Positions 1 through 9,354 of a stretch of 42,903 nucleotides of DNA are shown here, one piece after another; position 1 is the first letter of the stretch; each line of letters begins with the position of its first letter. The stretch is taken from assembly GCA_945787445.1 (NCBI GenBank), contig CALZHT010000030.1, positions 1 to 42,903 on the forward strand, in the 5' to 3' direction. Made by a program: the position numbers and the translations under genes. The stretch is from an uncultured Desulfobulbaceae bacterium. Its GTDB lineage: Bacteria; Desulfobacterota; Desulfobulbia; Desulfobulbales; CALZHT01. A model generated the notes under the pieces. That model was given only the letters and a program-made list of their open reading frames with translations, made no database searches and was not told where the DNA came from.

Positions 1-42
1 ACTGTTTTTTTTGAGATTGCATTCTGGAAATAGCTCACAAAA

Positions 43-79
43 ATGGCAGCGCTCTTTTTTAGAGAATACGTCCTGCCAT
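43..79 (+). other. Inverted repeat upstream of the first gene
   Basis: ATGGCAG at 43-49 pairs with CTGCCAT at 73-79, and inside it CTCT (52-55) pairs with AGAG (61-64). It lies about 90 bases before the secreted-protein start. It could be an operator, a leader hairpin or the terminator of a gene outside the window; no consensus family was recognised. Confidence 0.3.
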
Positions 80-164
80 AGGCAGTTTTACCGATGTGAT
101 ATATTGTCAAAGGATTATTGATCGTAGTTTTTACTAATACCATGCTTATCAGGAGAGGTGCCCA

Positions 165-1862
165 ATGAAACATGCTGGAATTAGATGGATCGTGTTAATT
201 GCATTGTCTTTATTTATTGGTTTGGCATTCATCAACTGCAGCAGCAGTGATGACCCGCTGCCGGATGGTGACGGTGATGGTATTCCGAACGCCACCGACA
301 ATTGTCCCACCGTGGCCAATGCCGACCAGGTCGATAGCAATAATGATGGCGTGGGTGATGCCTGTTCAATAGATACGGACGGCGACGGAATTTTTGATTT
401 TCAGGATAACTGCCCCGCTAATGACAATCCCAACCAGGAAGACGGAGATGGCGACGGCGTCGGCGATGTCTGTGATAACTGTCCCACTGTCAGTAATGCC
501 GACCAGGCTGACACTGACAATGACACCATAGGCGATGCCTGTGAAACATTGGTTACGGCCACCAACGACACCTTCATTTGGATCGGCAATACGCCGATGC
601 CAATCCCGGTGGGTCTCAGTGTGCTCAGCAATGACGCTAATGCCACTACAGTATCTGCATTTGACACCACGACAACCCAGGGTGCGGTAGCTGGTAATGC
701 GGACGGCAGCTTTACCTATACACCGCCACCTCCCCCGATTACAGTTCCATTTACCGATACCTTTTCATATACGGCTGCCAATGCCAATGGTTCGGACACG
801 GCTACGGTTACCATTACTATCAACACCAATGCTTGGTACGTAAAAAATGATGTGGCGGCAGGAGGCACGGGAACCAAAGATGATCCTTTTAACACGTTAG
901 CAACTGCGGTAGGCAGTGCAGCAGATGGTGACACTATATTCGTCTTTAGAGGAGACGGCACAGACACAGGACAAGACGCCGGGATTACTTTAACTAACAA
1001 TCAAAACCTAATAGGCGAGGGAACTTTTTTTCGTTTTGATGTCATACCTGGAGTAGATATTGGATTTATTGAAATTGTTCCACTCGGGATTCCACCGATA
1101 TTAGCCAATAATGGCGGGATAGCAGGACAGATCCTGCCGATCGTTACACTTAATGGCTCCGGCATTATTGTGGCGGGAGTCGAGATTAACGGCACCGACA
1201 GAGTTGCCGATGTTAGCGGAATTTCCGGGACCAACAACAATGGATTCACAATCTTTACTAATATTTTTACAAATCTTATCAATGAAGGCATTGTCCTGAC
1301 CAATGCATCTGGCGACGGGACAATTGCAAATAACACACTGAGCAACATAGTGGAAACAGGCATCTTAATTCAGTATAGTGGCAGCGGTACTGTTGACATT
1401 GATACCAACATCCTGACCTCCGAAGTCGGTACAGATATTGGTTCCAGGGGAATCGATGTGGATGCAGTAGGCGCCCTTAATATCACCAGCACTATCCGCA
1501 ACAACCAGGTTGGTAGTGCGGCAGGTACCCAAATCGGGCGGTCCGGCATTCAGGTGCAGGCATCAGGCAGTGGTCAGCACACAGCTTCTGTACAGAACAA
1601 TACGGTCAGGAATACCGGCGCTGACGGCAGCAGCGGGATTGAGGTTCAAAGTTCGCTCGCCACCTCTTCAATCTGCTTACGGATGACAGGAAACGATAGC
1701 GACAACGGCTTTACTCTTGATAATAATGCGTTTGCCGCAGTAAATTTGCAAGCGGAAGGTCCCTTGCAAGCCGACCTTGAAGCTGCCAATACCGGCGTAT
1801 TTACCTATCTCGATGCTGTGGCAAATATCTCCTTTGTAGCAGTCGGCACCTGTTTCCCATAA
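165..1862 (+). CDS. Secreted protein with thrombospondin type 3 repeats and a right-handed beta-helix
   Basis: The 565-residue protein starts with a basic N-terminus and hydrophobic segment (residues 7-23) ending at Cys25. This could be a lipoprotein signal, although Asn at -1 is a poor lipobox residue. Residues about 33-127 hold three calcium-binding type 3 repeats of the [17 protein letters not shown] kind. Residues about 130-222 look like a cadherin/Ig-like beta domain preceded by a proline run. The rest, rich in GI, N and T and with recurring N-N-T turns, fits a parallel beta-helix (PbH1-type). ATG165 has a strong AGGAGAGG ribosome site. Such proteins are typically surface or periplasmic adhesins or polysaccharide-binding proteins; the ligand cannot be read from sequence. 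It stands alone, with a terminator 35 bases after its stop. Confidence 0.85.
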   Translation: MKHAGIRWIVLIALSLFIGLAFINCSSSDDPLPDGDGDGIPNATDNCPTVANADQVDSNNDGVGDACSIDTDGDGIFDFQDNCPANDNPNQEDGDGDGVGDVCDNCPTVSNADQADTDNDTIGDACETLVTATNDTFIWIGNTPMPIPVGLSVLSNDANATTVSAFDTTTTQGAVAGNADGSFTYTPPPPPITVPFTDTFSYTAANANGSDTATVTITINTNAWYVKNDVAAGGTGTKDDPFNTLATAVGSAADGDTIFVFRGDGTDTGQDAGITLTNNQNLIGEGTFFRFDVIPGVDIGFIEIVPLGIPPILANNGGIAGQILPIVTLNGSGIIVAGVEINGTDRVADVSGISGTNNNGFTIFTNIFTNLINEGIVLTNASGDGTIANNTLSNIVETGILIQYSGSGTVDIDTNILTSEVGTDIGSRGIDVDAVGALNITSTIRNNQVGSAAGTQIGRSGIQVQASGSGQHTASVQNNTVRNTGADGSSGIEVQSSLATSSICLRMTGNDSDNGFTLDNNAFAAVNLQAEGPLQADLEAANTGVFTYLDAVANISFVAVGTCFP

Positions 1863-1895
1863 AAGGATTGGCAAGTCTGGTGAAATAGCATAAAT

Positions 1896-1931
1896 AAAAC
1901 AGCCGGGGTAATTAAAGCCCCGGCTGTTTTT
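1896..1931. terminator. Bidirectional rho-independent terminator
   Basis: A perfect 13-bp stem, AAAACAGCCGGGG (1896-1908) with CCCCGGCTGTTTT (1918-1930), has a 9-base loop and A/T runs on both sides. It separates the convergent secreted-protein gene and the cutA/zinc-ribbon pair, so it can serve both strands. Confidence 0.9.
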
Positions 1932-1968
1932 CATTTCAGAATAAACTTTCCCTTTTCCGTTTTTACAA

Positions 1969-2175
1969 TCAATACGTCATCCTGACCCGGCCGCAGTCTG
2001 GACAGACCCAGGTTGGGCCGTTGGTTATGCCCCATTTGTTTTCCTGAAAGCATTGCTCGCAGATCTGGAAACCGCACAGGCAGTTGAAACAGAAAGGCAG
2101 TTTCTTTCGGCAGCAATGGCATTCAAATTCCTTCTTTTTCCGTCTGGGGCGACGCGTGGTTTTTTCTTTGCTCAT
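1969..2175 (-). CDS. Small cysteine-rich zinc-ribbon protein
   Basis: The 68-residue protein has a strongly basic N-terminus (residues 1-15, Lys/Arg-rich) followed by cysteine pairs: CHCC, CFNC, CGFQIC, CEQC and finally CPDC. These are consistent with two small zinc-binding knuckles. No enzymatic domain is visible. It starts 9 bases after the cutA stop on the same strand, so the two genes are probably co-transcribed and end at the shared terminator. Its function is unknown; a nucleic-acid or protein-binding adaptor is possible because of the basic tail. The cysteine spacing and operon position make it more likely real than a chance ORF, although the ribosome site is weak. Confidence 0.65.
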   Translation of the reverse strand: MSKEKTTRRPRRKKKEFECHCCRKKLPFCFNCLCGFQICEQCFQENKWGITNGPTWVCPDCGRVRMTY

Positions 2176-2184
2176 TTTCGTTGA

Positions 2185-2505
2185 TCACTGCTTTAGCTCT
2201 TTGGTCAGCCAGTCAAGATAATCAGGATTGCCTTCTTGCACCGGTACAGCTAGGATTTCAGGAACATCGTAGGGATGATTCTTTTTGATCATGGCTTCCA
2301 GCTCGAGATAGAGGTCCTGCCTGCTTTTCAGGATGCAGAGATATTCCTCTGCCTCTTCAATTTTTCCTTCCCACCAGTATGAACTGGAGATGGGGCCGAC
2401 AACCTGGGCGCAGCCGCATAATCTGGCCTCGAGCGCCCCGGTGATTATCGTTTTGGCCTCAGCCCTTTTTTCAACGGTGGTAAAAACCTGAATATATTCC
2501 GACAT
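2185..2505 (-). CDS. cutA: CutA-type divalent cation tolerance protein
   Basis: The 106-residue protein matches the CutA1 family over its full length. It has the N-terminal beta strand with VFTTV, the ARLCGCAQVVGPISSSYWWEG core including the WW-x-GKI segment, the ILKSRQDL strand and the HPYDVPEI motif near the C-terminus. CutA1 proteins form very stable trimers linked to copper and other divalent-metal tolerance; the molecular function is not settled. It is cytoplasmic, with no signal peptide. The small zinc-ribbon gene follows after 9 bases. The start is well placed after a purine-rich GGAGGG site just upstream on the minus strand. Confidence 0.92.
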   Translation of the reverse strand: MSEYIQVFTTVEKRAEAKTIITGALEARLCGCAQVVGPISSSYWWEGKIEEAEEYLCILKSRQDLYLELEAMIKKNHPYDVPEILAVPVQEGNPDYLDWLTKELKQ

Positions 2506-2530
2506 TATTCCCTCCTGTTATAACTCAATA

Positions 2531-2760
2531 ACCTCCGTCTAAAGACGGTGGGTTTTGAATGAAAAGGACTGAAAGTCCGGATACAGGTCAAATTGACCCG
2601 TTTGTATCGTGCTCGTGCTCGTGCTCGTAATCGATTTTCCTTGTGTTCATAATCAAAACACGTAAGTAATGCTTCCTTTTCGATTACGATTACGCGCACG
2701 AGCACGAAAATAACAAATACGAGCTAAAGCTGCCTGCCTGAAAGGCAGGGGTATTAACCT
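2531..2760. mobile_element. Hairpin-rich element resembling a non-autonomous IS200/IS605-type derivative
   Basis: Several small hairpins are packed together: CCGTCT/AGACGG (2535-2548), GGACT/AGTCC (2566-2578), GGTCAA/TTGACC (2586-2598) and, at the far end, CCTGCCT/AGGCAGG (2733-2749). Between them two 28-base arms (2607-2634 and 2680-2707) form an inverted repeat with 25 of 28 matches; the left arm carries three TCGTGC units. Subterminal hairpins near both ends are typical of IS200/IS605 single-strand transposons and their short derivatives, but no transposase is present. This is an interpretation of structure, not a match to a named element. Confidence 0.4.
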
Positions 2761-3023
2761 TAACTGATACAAATAAAAAACTGCATTTGCTCTTTTTTCT
2801 GACTTTCACATAATGAAATATAATCATCAAAGATCCCCTGTCCGTAATATATTGAAATAGAGTTGCCATATAATATTGGACCACTAAAAACAGGCACCGG
2901 AGGCGCAGCCGACAAAGTTTGCGCATGCAACACGACTTCCTATTAGACAAAATTTCATGAAATCTGTTACAGTAGTCACATAATTTTACATGGAAAGTCA
3001 TCAATTTCACGAAAAATAATACA

Positions 3024-3797
3024 ATGTTATTGGCAATCGATGTAGGCAACACCCACATGGTGATAGGATTGTTCAAAGGCGATGAAGTACTTCATCAGTG
3101 GCGGGTCAAGACGGATCAAGACTCCACGGTAGATGAAATCGCCTCCCTGTTTCACGGCCTTTTTTCCATGCAGGGCGTGACCTTCACTGACATTACTGCG
3201 GTGATTATATCCTCGGTGGTGCCACCCATGCAGCTTGCCTGGACAGTCTTCTCGCAAAAGCACCTGTCACTTTCCCCCTTTCTGGTGAAAGACCTTGATC
3301 CCGGCATAAAAATATGCATCGACAACCCTGAAGAAGTTGGTGCGGACCGTGTAGTCAATACGGTTGCCGGTTTTGAAAAATACAAAACCGATCTGATTAT
3401 TGTCGATTTCGGCACTGCCATCACCTTTGATTGTGTGTCAAAAAAAGGCGAATATATAGGCGGCATCATTACGCCGGGCCTGGCTATCTCGCTTGATGCC
3501 CTGGCAACCCGGACTGCCAAGCTTCCCCGGGTGGATATTTCCAGACCGCCCAAATCCCCGATCGGCAAAAACACGGTCGAGGCTATCAGGTCCGGTATCC
3601 TGTATGGCTATGGAGGCTTGGTCGACGGAATTGTTCGGAGAGTAAAGGAGCAATTTGCTCCGGATATCCCAAAAGTAGTGGCCACCGGCGGCATGGCAAG
3701 CCTTATTGCACCGTATACTGAATCCATCGAAAACATTGAGCCTATGCTCACCTTACAAGGATTGCGCATTCTTTATGAAAAAAACAGATACTCCTGA
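3024..3797 (+). CDS. coaX: Type III pantothenate kinase
   Basis: The 257-residue protein phosphorylates pantothenate, the first step of coenzyme A synthesis. The ASKHA-fold signatures of the CoaX family are clear: the N-terminal phosphate loop LLAIDVGNTHMVIGLF (residues 2-17), the pantothenate/monovalent-cation region with EEVGADRV near residue 105, IVDFGTAIT (about 125-133) and the C-terminal VVATGGMA. Length is normal for the family. ATG3024 opens directly with the D-x-GNT loop at the usual distance, so it is the right start despite a weak ribosome site. The last 23 bases overlap the following LD-carboxypeptidase gene, implying translational coupling. Confidence 0.95.
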   Translation: MLLAIDVGNTHMVIGLFKGDEVLHQWRVKTDQDSTVDEIASLFHGLFSMQGVTFTDITAVIISSVVPPMQLAWTVFSQKHLSLSPFLVKDLDPGIKICIDNPEEVGADRVVNTVAGFEKYKTDLIIVDFGTAITFDCVSKKGEYIGGIITPGLAISLDALATRTAKLPRVDISRPPKSPIGKNTVEAIRSGILYGYGGLVDGIVRRVKEQFAPDIPKVVATGGMASLIAPYTESIENIEPMLTLQGLRILYEKNRYS

Positions 3798-4704
3798 AAT
3801 ACTGCTGCCGCCCAGACTGAAAAGAGGGGATACCTTCGGCCTGGTAGCACCGGCCGGCCCGGTGGAGAATAAAGAGGGTTTCACGGCCGGGGTGAAACTG
3901 CTCCGTGATATGGGCTTTAGGGTAATGTATTCCAATGAAATTCTGGAAAAGGATGGCTATCTGGCCGGCCCTGACCACCATCGCGCCGAACAGTTCATGA
4001 ATGTATGGCTAAACCCTGATGTCAAGGCTGTGATGGCATTGCGGGGCGGATATGGCTCACTCAGACTCGTCCCCCACCTGGATATGGAGATGGTCCGCAG
4101 GTTCCCTAAAATTTTCATAGGATTCAGTGATATCACCGTGCTGCACACTGCGATCCTGAAACATACCGGACTTGTTACCTTCCACGGCCCCGTAGCGACC
4201 ACTGTTGCCAAAGGTGACAGGGAGATGGTCGAATACTTTTTCAATACCTTGACAGATTCAAAAGCTGAATCCATCAAACCTGCCGGCCTTGAGGTGCTCA
4301 CTTCCGGCAATGCTAAGGGCAGGCTGTTGGGCGGCAATCTGACCAACCTCGCCCACCTTATCGCCACACCCTATGAAATTTCCTGGGAAAATGCCATTCT
4401 CTTTCTGGAAGATGTGAACGAACCACCCTACCGGATCGATCGGATGTTCACCCATTTGCAGGAAGCAGGACGATTGCAAGGGATTGCCGGTCTTATTTTA
4501 GGAAATTTCAAAGATTGTGAAGATGTGGAAAAAATCTGGCAAAGGGTGCTGGAACTTGTTAGCGGGCAAGGCATCCCTGTGTGGTCCAATTTCCCGGTGG
4601 GTCATGGTCAGGGTAACTACCTCCTTCCCATGGGAGTGGAAGTGGAAATGGATTCACACGGAGGAGTTCTTCGGTTTCTTGAGCCCTGTACTCGGGATAT
4701 ATAA
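3775..4704 (+). CDS. LD-carboxypeptidase (peptidase family S66)
   Basis: The 309-residue serine peptidase probably removes the terminal D-Ala from muropeptide tetrapeptides during cytoplasmic murein recycling. The Ser-Glu-His triad of family S66 can be placed: nucleophile Ser95 in ALRGGYGSLR, Glu212 in LFLEDVNEPPYRIDRM, and His277 in FPVGHGQG. The GFSDIT and GGNLTNL motifs are also present. An in-frame upstream start at 3706 would add 23 residues lying inside coaX and matching nothing; ATG3775 gives the normal family N-terminus (MKKTDTPEILLPPRLKRGD). The gene overlaps coaX and is convergent with plsC. Confidence 0.93.
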   Translation: MKKTDTPEILLPPRLKRGDTFGLVAPAGPVENKEGFTAGVKLLRDMGFRVMYSNEILEKDGYLAGPDHHRAEQFMNVWLNPDVKAVMALRGGYGSLRLVPHLDMEMVRRFPKIFIGFSDITVLHTAILKHTGLVTFHGPVATTVAKGDREMVEYFFNTLTDSKAESIKPAGLEVLTSGNAKGRLLGGNLTNLAHLIATPYEISWENAILFLEDVNEPPYRIDRMFTHLQEAGRLQGIAGLILGNFKDCEDVEKIWQRVLELVSGQGIPVWSNFPVGHGQGNYLLPMGVEVEMDSHGGVLRFLEPCTRDI

Positions 4705-4709
4705 AAAGT

Positions 4710-5483
4710 TCAAGCGGGAAGGTTGCTTGGGTCTTTTCCCATCAACTTAACGATTTCTTGCCGCAGCCGGCCGGCAAGTTCTTTTTTTTGTTTTGTCCCG
4801 TAGCCCTTTGTTTCAAAAGGATCTCCCACTTGGATCATAACTTTGCCTGACTTTGCCAGAAGCTTGCCTTTTGGCAGAATCTCATGGGTACCTGATATTG
4901 CCACCGGCACCAGCGGCACCCCGGATTTAATAGCAAGGATCATGGCGCCGCTTTTAAATGGTTGGAGGGTGCCGTCTTTGCTCCTGGTACCCTCCGGGAA
5001 AATTACCACCGAGGTACCGTCGGCAATACGTTGTGCAGCATGATCAAGGCTTTTCACGGCCTGACGGCTATGGGTCCGGTCCACCGAGATATAGCCGGCG
5101 AACTGCATGGCTTTGCCGAAAACCGGCACAGTAAAAAGTTCCTTTTTAGCCAGCCAACGGAAATCATGGCCAAAATAGCCCTGGAGAGCGAAAATATCAA
5201 ACTGGCTCTGATGATTGGCCGCAAAAATATAAGGTTTTGATGGATCGAGCTTTTCACCACCTTTGACCTGCACGGCAACATTGCTCACCCGGCAGATAAT
5301 CTTTCCCCACATGCGGGGCAGCGCCTGGATCTGCCGGGATGATTTGCGCAACACCAATCCATAAAAAATCCCTAATATGCTGACAGTCAAGGTTAATAGT
5401 GGGGCCAGAATAAGCAATGAAATCGCCCGAAAAAATTGCACTTTGCTATGTATCCTCTTAAATAGTTTCCGAATTGGAAACAA
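4710..5483 (-). CDS. plsC: 1-acyl-sn-glycerol-3-phosphate acyltransferase
   Basis: The enzyme acylates lysophosphatidic acid to phosphatidic acid in the inner membrane. The acyltransferase motifs are present: NHQSQFD with the H-x4-D catalytic pair (His91, Asp96), the KKELFTVPVFG block, and FPEGTRSKDG (about 162-172). Two hydrophobic segments near residues 20-45 provide membrane anchoring. The longest reading frame begins at a TTG (5483); a GTG at 5441, with an AGAGGA site about 11 bases upstream, is an equally good start and would give a 243-residue protein. The stop lies 5 bases from the convergent LD-carboxypeptidase stop. Confidence 0.9.
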   Translation of the reverse strand: MFPIRKLFKRIHSKVQFFRAISLLILAPLLTLTVSILGIFYGLVLRKSSRQIQALPRMWGKIICRVSNVAVQVKGGEKLDPSKPYIFAANHQSQFDIFALQGYFGHDFRWLAKKELFTVPVFGKAMQFAGYISVDRTHSRQAVKSLDHAAQRIADGTSVVIFPEGTRSKDGTLQPFKSGAMILAIKSGVPLVPVAISGTHEILPKGKLLAKSGKVMIQVGDPFETKGYGTKQKKELAGRLRQEIVKLMGKDPSNLPA

Positions 5484-5734
5484 CTTGTTCCAGCATCCGT
5501 AAAGTCTGCGCCTATTCGGATGGGAACAAAAAAGTAAATTCCGAATAACTTTTGAATGGAGGTTGCCGCAAAAACTTTGTACTGCCCCTTTTACTTTACC
5601 GCGCCAATGTAGTAAATTAAAAAATCCTTTACCTGAGCAAATCCGGGAAAAAGGCTCTATAACTTTTAACTAAAAGCGAAACACTGAAATCTTACCTGAA
5701 AAAATCGTGTAGAGATTTTTTACGATAATAAAAT
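5484..5734. other. Divergent intergenic region
   Basis: This region lies between plsC and the divergent DUF748 gene. An A-run/T-run hairpin, AAAAAATC (5699-5706) with GATTTTTT (5714-5721), lies 13 bases before the DUF748 start and could attenuate or occlude initiation. TTCGGA (5516-5521) and TCCGAA (5539-5544) form a weaker pair. No clear promoter or riboswitch was recognised. Confidence 0.35.
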
Positions 5735-8700
5735 ATGGCAGAGAAACCCCGAGAAGACGATCTATTCGGCTCGATTCCCATTAATTCTGATATACCGGAG
5801 CAAACAGAGGAACCGAAAGACGACTCCCATGCCGTGCAGGAAGAAAAGACCGTCCAGGAAACGGTCCAACCGCAACCAAAATCACCGCACCGTCGTATCC
5901 GCCGGAAGAGAAAAAGCCCTTACCGCTTCGTGAAATGGCTCTTCGCCATCCCTGTTCTGGCATCTGCACTTTACATTGCCGCAGGATATTTCCTGGTTCC
6001 CTATCTGGTCAAAACCGTAGTTGCCAAAAAATTCGGTAAAAGAGTTGAACGTTCTGTTACCTTTGGAGCCGCGGAATTTGATCCGTTCTCCCTCATTCTC
6101 ACCCTGCACAACGGTATAATCGGCTCCAGGCAAACCAATCCGGAAGATACTATAGATCCAATCCTATCTTTCAGTAAATTGACGATTGATTTCGCTGCCA
6201 TTTCCATGGCGAAACAAGGTGTTGTCTGCCAGGAAGCTGATATTGAGAAATTGTTCCTCCATATTGTAAGAAGGAAAGACTCATCATATAACATTTTCGA
6301 ACTTTTTCCCTCTACAATGCAAGCAGCCAAGGAAGGCAAAACTGAATCGGTGTTCGAAGCGCTGCAGCTCGACTTCCCTTTTTCGCTCAACAATATTTCA
6401 GTACATGACAGCAGTCTTATCTTTGAGGACCGGCCTGCCGGCAAAACTCACAACTTGAAAAATGTTAGTTTGGCCCTGCCCACGTTATCAAATTTTTCCT
6501 ACCAGACTGTGCAGTTCATTCAGCCGAAGTTTTCTGCAACAATTAACGACAGCCCTGTTGAGTTGACCGGCGAGACAAAAATCATCGGCTCCCAGGTTGA
6601 AGCTCGCCTCAAACTTCATTTTAAAACAGACGACCTCCCAACCTATCTGGGGTATCTGCCCCTACAATTCAACTTCATGACCAGCAGGGGCAAGACCGAT
6701 CTTCACCTGAACCTGGTCTTCAATTCAGGTGGTCCGCCGGAAACCAGGTTGAGCATCGAAGGGACAGGAGATTTCATAGACGTTTGGCTCCTTGCTCCAA
6801 ATGGAAAAGAGCTGGCACGTTTGCCTTCGGTAAAGGTTATCGGCATGTTTTCTCCCCTTGCCAATAACTACAAAATCGAGGAGTTACAGTTCATAGAACC
6901 CAGATTCAACCTGGAAAAGATGGCGGATGGCCAATATATTTTCCCGTGGCGCAAGCCGGAGACTTTGGGCCAGGAACAATCACCCAAAGAATTACCTTCT
7001 AAAAGCCGGAAAAAAGAAGCAGCAGCGCGGATCGCCATTAATCATTTTCTGATCAAAGATGGCAAGCTTTCATATGTAGATCAAGCGGTCAAAGGGGGAT
7101 TTGCCGATACCTGGGAAGATATCCAGCTTACTGTTACCTCCTACACTAACCTTGGCAAAGAACCGGCAACATTTGCCATCAGCGCGATCAACAAGGGAAA
7201 TACCCGAATATCCTGCCAAGGAAACATATCCTCCCAGCCCCTTAAAATCCAAGGGCTTGTTGTTGCCGACCAAGTGGACCTGTCTAAACTGGCACCTTTC
7301 TTGTACACCGGTCAGCAGCAACATTTCAAAAGCGGCTTGGCAAAAAAGATTAACACCCAATTTACCCTGCTCACGGAAGGAAAAACGCATAATTTGCGCC
7401 TCCATGAGTTGGACACCCTCCTCACTTCGGTCAGCATTACGGAAAACGGTCGGGATGTTCTTGTCTTCCCCAAGCTCACTATAAAACATGGTGCTTTGAA
7501 TTTTGGCAAGAAAATCATTGACTTTGGCGAATTGGCAACAGAGAGTGGCTATCTCTTCCTCTCAAGTGACCAATCCCGGCAAACGAACTGGGATAACTTT
7601 GCAATTTCTTCCGGTTCACAGAAAAAGAATGCAGGGTGGAGCATCAACTTCAAATCATTGGCAGTAAAAAATGGGAGCATCGACTATGTAAACCAAACCT
7701 TTTCCGAGCCGCTTGCCCTTAAATTTGAAAAAGTTGCGATCTTGACGGAAACGCTCCAGGATCAAACCGGCTCTCAAAACATTGCTCTGTCTTCCACAGT
7801 GAATACAAAGGGTCATGTCCAATGTTCCGGAGCATTGGTTGCCTCGCCCCTGGCCACTGATATGCAATGCACCTTGGAAAATCTCGAAATTACAAGTGTG
7901 CAACCACTCTTTAGCGAGTGGCTCATGCCCAACATCACACATGGTACTCTCCAGGCAGCAGGAGAAGTTCATTATCCCAAGGCGACCTTTACCGGTGATG
8001 CGGAAATCAGCAATTTTGCAGCGGCAGCTAATAATGAAATCATACTGCGATGCGAGAAAGCCCAATTGGAGGGCATTGACTTCACCTCAAGCCCCTTTGA
8101 ACTGAAAACTTTCACTGTTGCTTTGCACAAACCTTTTTTCAATTACACCATTTGGGATACCAACCGCTCTACCTATTCGTACCTTTTTAGGAAAAAGGTT
8201 TCCGACCAAACCACCAAACCAACCGATACCACCATCCAGATCCGACAGGTCAGCATTTCTGATGGCATAATCAACTTCACCGATAATTCCACCGCTCCTC
8301 CTTATACTGCGCCACTTTCTGAAATTAACGGTGAAATTATGGATTATGAAAACAGTCCAGCTAAACACAGTCGCCTTTCCCTTACAGGGAACCTACAGGG
8401 AAAAGCTGCAGCTTCTCTGGTCGGGACTATGAGTCTTTTTGATGACGATGCCTTTGCAGACCTTGAAGTCAAAGTATCCAATCTGGATGTACCCCCCCTT
8501 GCCCTTTATCTTAAGAGCAATCTCAGCGCTCCTATTGATAAAGGCCAGCTTGACATCAAGGCAAAAATGAGACTTGAGAAAGGTTTTCTAGACACTTCCA
8601 ACAGTTTCCGCTTCTTTGGTTTGCAACTGGGTTCCCCGCTGAGTCCTAAAAGCCAGCTCCCTCTCGCTGTCGCGCTTTTTTCAGATCCAAAGGGGAACAT

Positions 8701-9349
8701 TGCTGTTGATATTCCAGTGTCGGGCCAAATGAATGATCCTTCCTTCTCCTATCGGGGCCATATATTACGGGGCTTTCGCAATATCCTTCTGAAAACAGCT
8801 GTTTCTCCCTTCAGCTACCTCACATCTTTTGCAGGGGATGCGGCTCCGCTGGATCACATGTTTTTCCCGGCAGGAAGTGCCCACTTAAATGATGAGGGCA
8901 AGGAACATTTAGACACTCTGGCGCAGATACTATTACAACGTCCCTTGCTGAACCTGAGAATCCAAGGCTTTGCGGATAATAAAAAAGACCGTCAGGCTTT
9001 GCTCGATAAAATTCGGACAAGGATCAGCCAAGCACGGATTGAAAAAGAGAAAGACATTTCCATGAAATTGACCAATGTATACGGCAAGGAAGAAGTTGTT
9101 ATCCCCGAACTTCCTGCTTCAAAAAATGAATCCTTGTCCGCTAACGCCTCTGACAGAAAGATAACCGAAGAAACACTGGTTCGCCTTGCCTCAAGACGGA
9201 GTCATGCTGTTCAGCAATATCTGACGGAAAAAGGGGGCCTGAGTATAAACCGGGTGAAAGCGGAGAAGACAGGCTCTTTGATTATTGACGAATCCATGGG
9301 CAAAGCTGGGAACAGGGTTGATTTCATTCTTTCAACAGCCTGGAGGTAA
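5735..9349 (+). CDS. DUF748 (AsmA-like) envelope protein with C-terminal OmpA-like domain
   Basis: The 1204-residue protein has a charged, disordered cytoplasmic N-terminus (1-62, with a basic RRIRRKRK stretch), one transmembrane helix (about 67-90) and a very long periplasmic part of repeated beta-rich AsmA/DUF748 type. Phrases such as HLKNVSLALP-like strands and LKDGKLSYVD-type repeats (FLIKDGKLSYVDQAV, AVKNGSIDYVNQTF, SISDGIINFTDNST) recur every 200-300 residues. The last 200 residues resemble an OmpA-type peptidoglycan-binding fold (FPAGSAHLNDEGKEHLDTLA, then IQGFADN and NRVDFIL). Family members are thought to form hydrophobic grooves for lipid transfer across the periplasm; the role here is inferred. 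No ribosome site is evident before ATG5735. A nitroreductase gene follows after 5 bases. Confidence 0.85.
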   Translation: MAEKPREDDLFGSIPINSDIPEQTEEPKDDSHAVQEEKTVQETVQPQPKSPHRRIRRKRKSPYRFVKWLFAIPVLASALYIAAGYFLVPYLVKTVVAKKFGKRVERSVTFGAAEFDPFSLILTLHNGIIGSRQTNPEDTIDPILSFSKLTIDFAAISMAKQGVVCQEADIEKLFLHIVRRKDSSYNIFELFPSTMQAAKEGKTESVFEALQLDFPFSLNNISVHDSSLIFEDRPAGKTHNLKNVSLALPTLSNFSYQTVQFIQPKFSATINDSPVELTGETKIIGSQVEARLKLHFKTDDLPTYLGYLPLQFNFMTSRGKTDLHLNLVFNSGGPPETRLSIEGTGDFIDVWLLAPNGKELARLPSVKVIGMFSPLANNYKIEELQFIEPRFNLEKMADGQYIFPWRKPETLGQEQSPKELPSKSRKKEAAARIAINHFLIKDGKLSYVDQAVKGGFADTWEDIQLTVTSYTNLGKEPATFAISAINKGNTRISCQGNISSQPLKIQGLVVADQVDLSKLAPFLYTGQQQHFKSGLAKKINTQFTLLTEGKTHNLRLHELDTLLTSVSITENGRDVLVFPKLTIKHGALNFGKKIIDFGELATESGYLFLSSDQSRQTNWDNFAISSGSQKKNAGWSINFKSLAVKNGSIDYVNQTFSEPLALKFEKVAILTETLQDQTGSQNIALSSTVNTKGHVQCSGALVASPLATDMQCTLENLEITSVQPLFSEWLMPNITHGTLQAAGEVHYPKATFTGDAEISNFAAAANNEIILRCEKAQLEGIDFTSSPFELKTFTVALHKPFFNYTIWDTNRSTYSYLFRKKVSDQTTKPTDTTIQIRQVSISDGIINFTDNSTAPPYTAPLSEINGEIMDYENSPAKHSRLSLTGNLQGKAAASLVGTMSLFDDDAFADLEVKVSNLDVPPLALYLKSNLSAPIDKGQLDIKAKMRLEKGFLDTSNSFRFFGLQLGSPLSPKSQLPLAVALFSDPKGNIAVDIPVSGQMNDPSFSYRGHILRGFRNILLKTAVSPFSYLTSFAGDAAPLDHMFFPAGSAHLNDEGKEHLDTLAQILLQRPLLNLRIQGFADNKKDRQALLDKIRTRISQARIEKEKDISMKLTNVYGKEEVVIPELPASKNESLSANASDRKITEETLVRLASRRSHAVQQYLTEKGGLSINRVKAEKTGSLIIDESMGKAGNRVDFILSTAWR

Positions 9350-9354
9350 GGAAT

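Noticed and set aside
2505-2705. 66-codon minus-strand frame across the hairpin-rich element
   Set aside because: Its RARARAR and polar residues simply translate the TCGTGC repeat and hairpins; there is no domain and no ribosome site.
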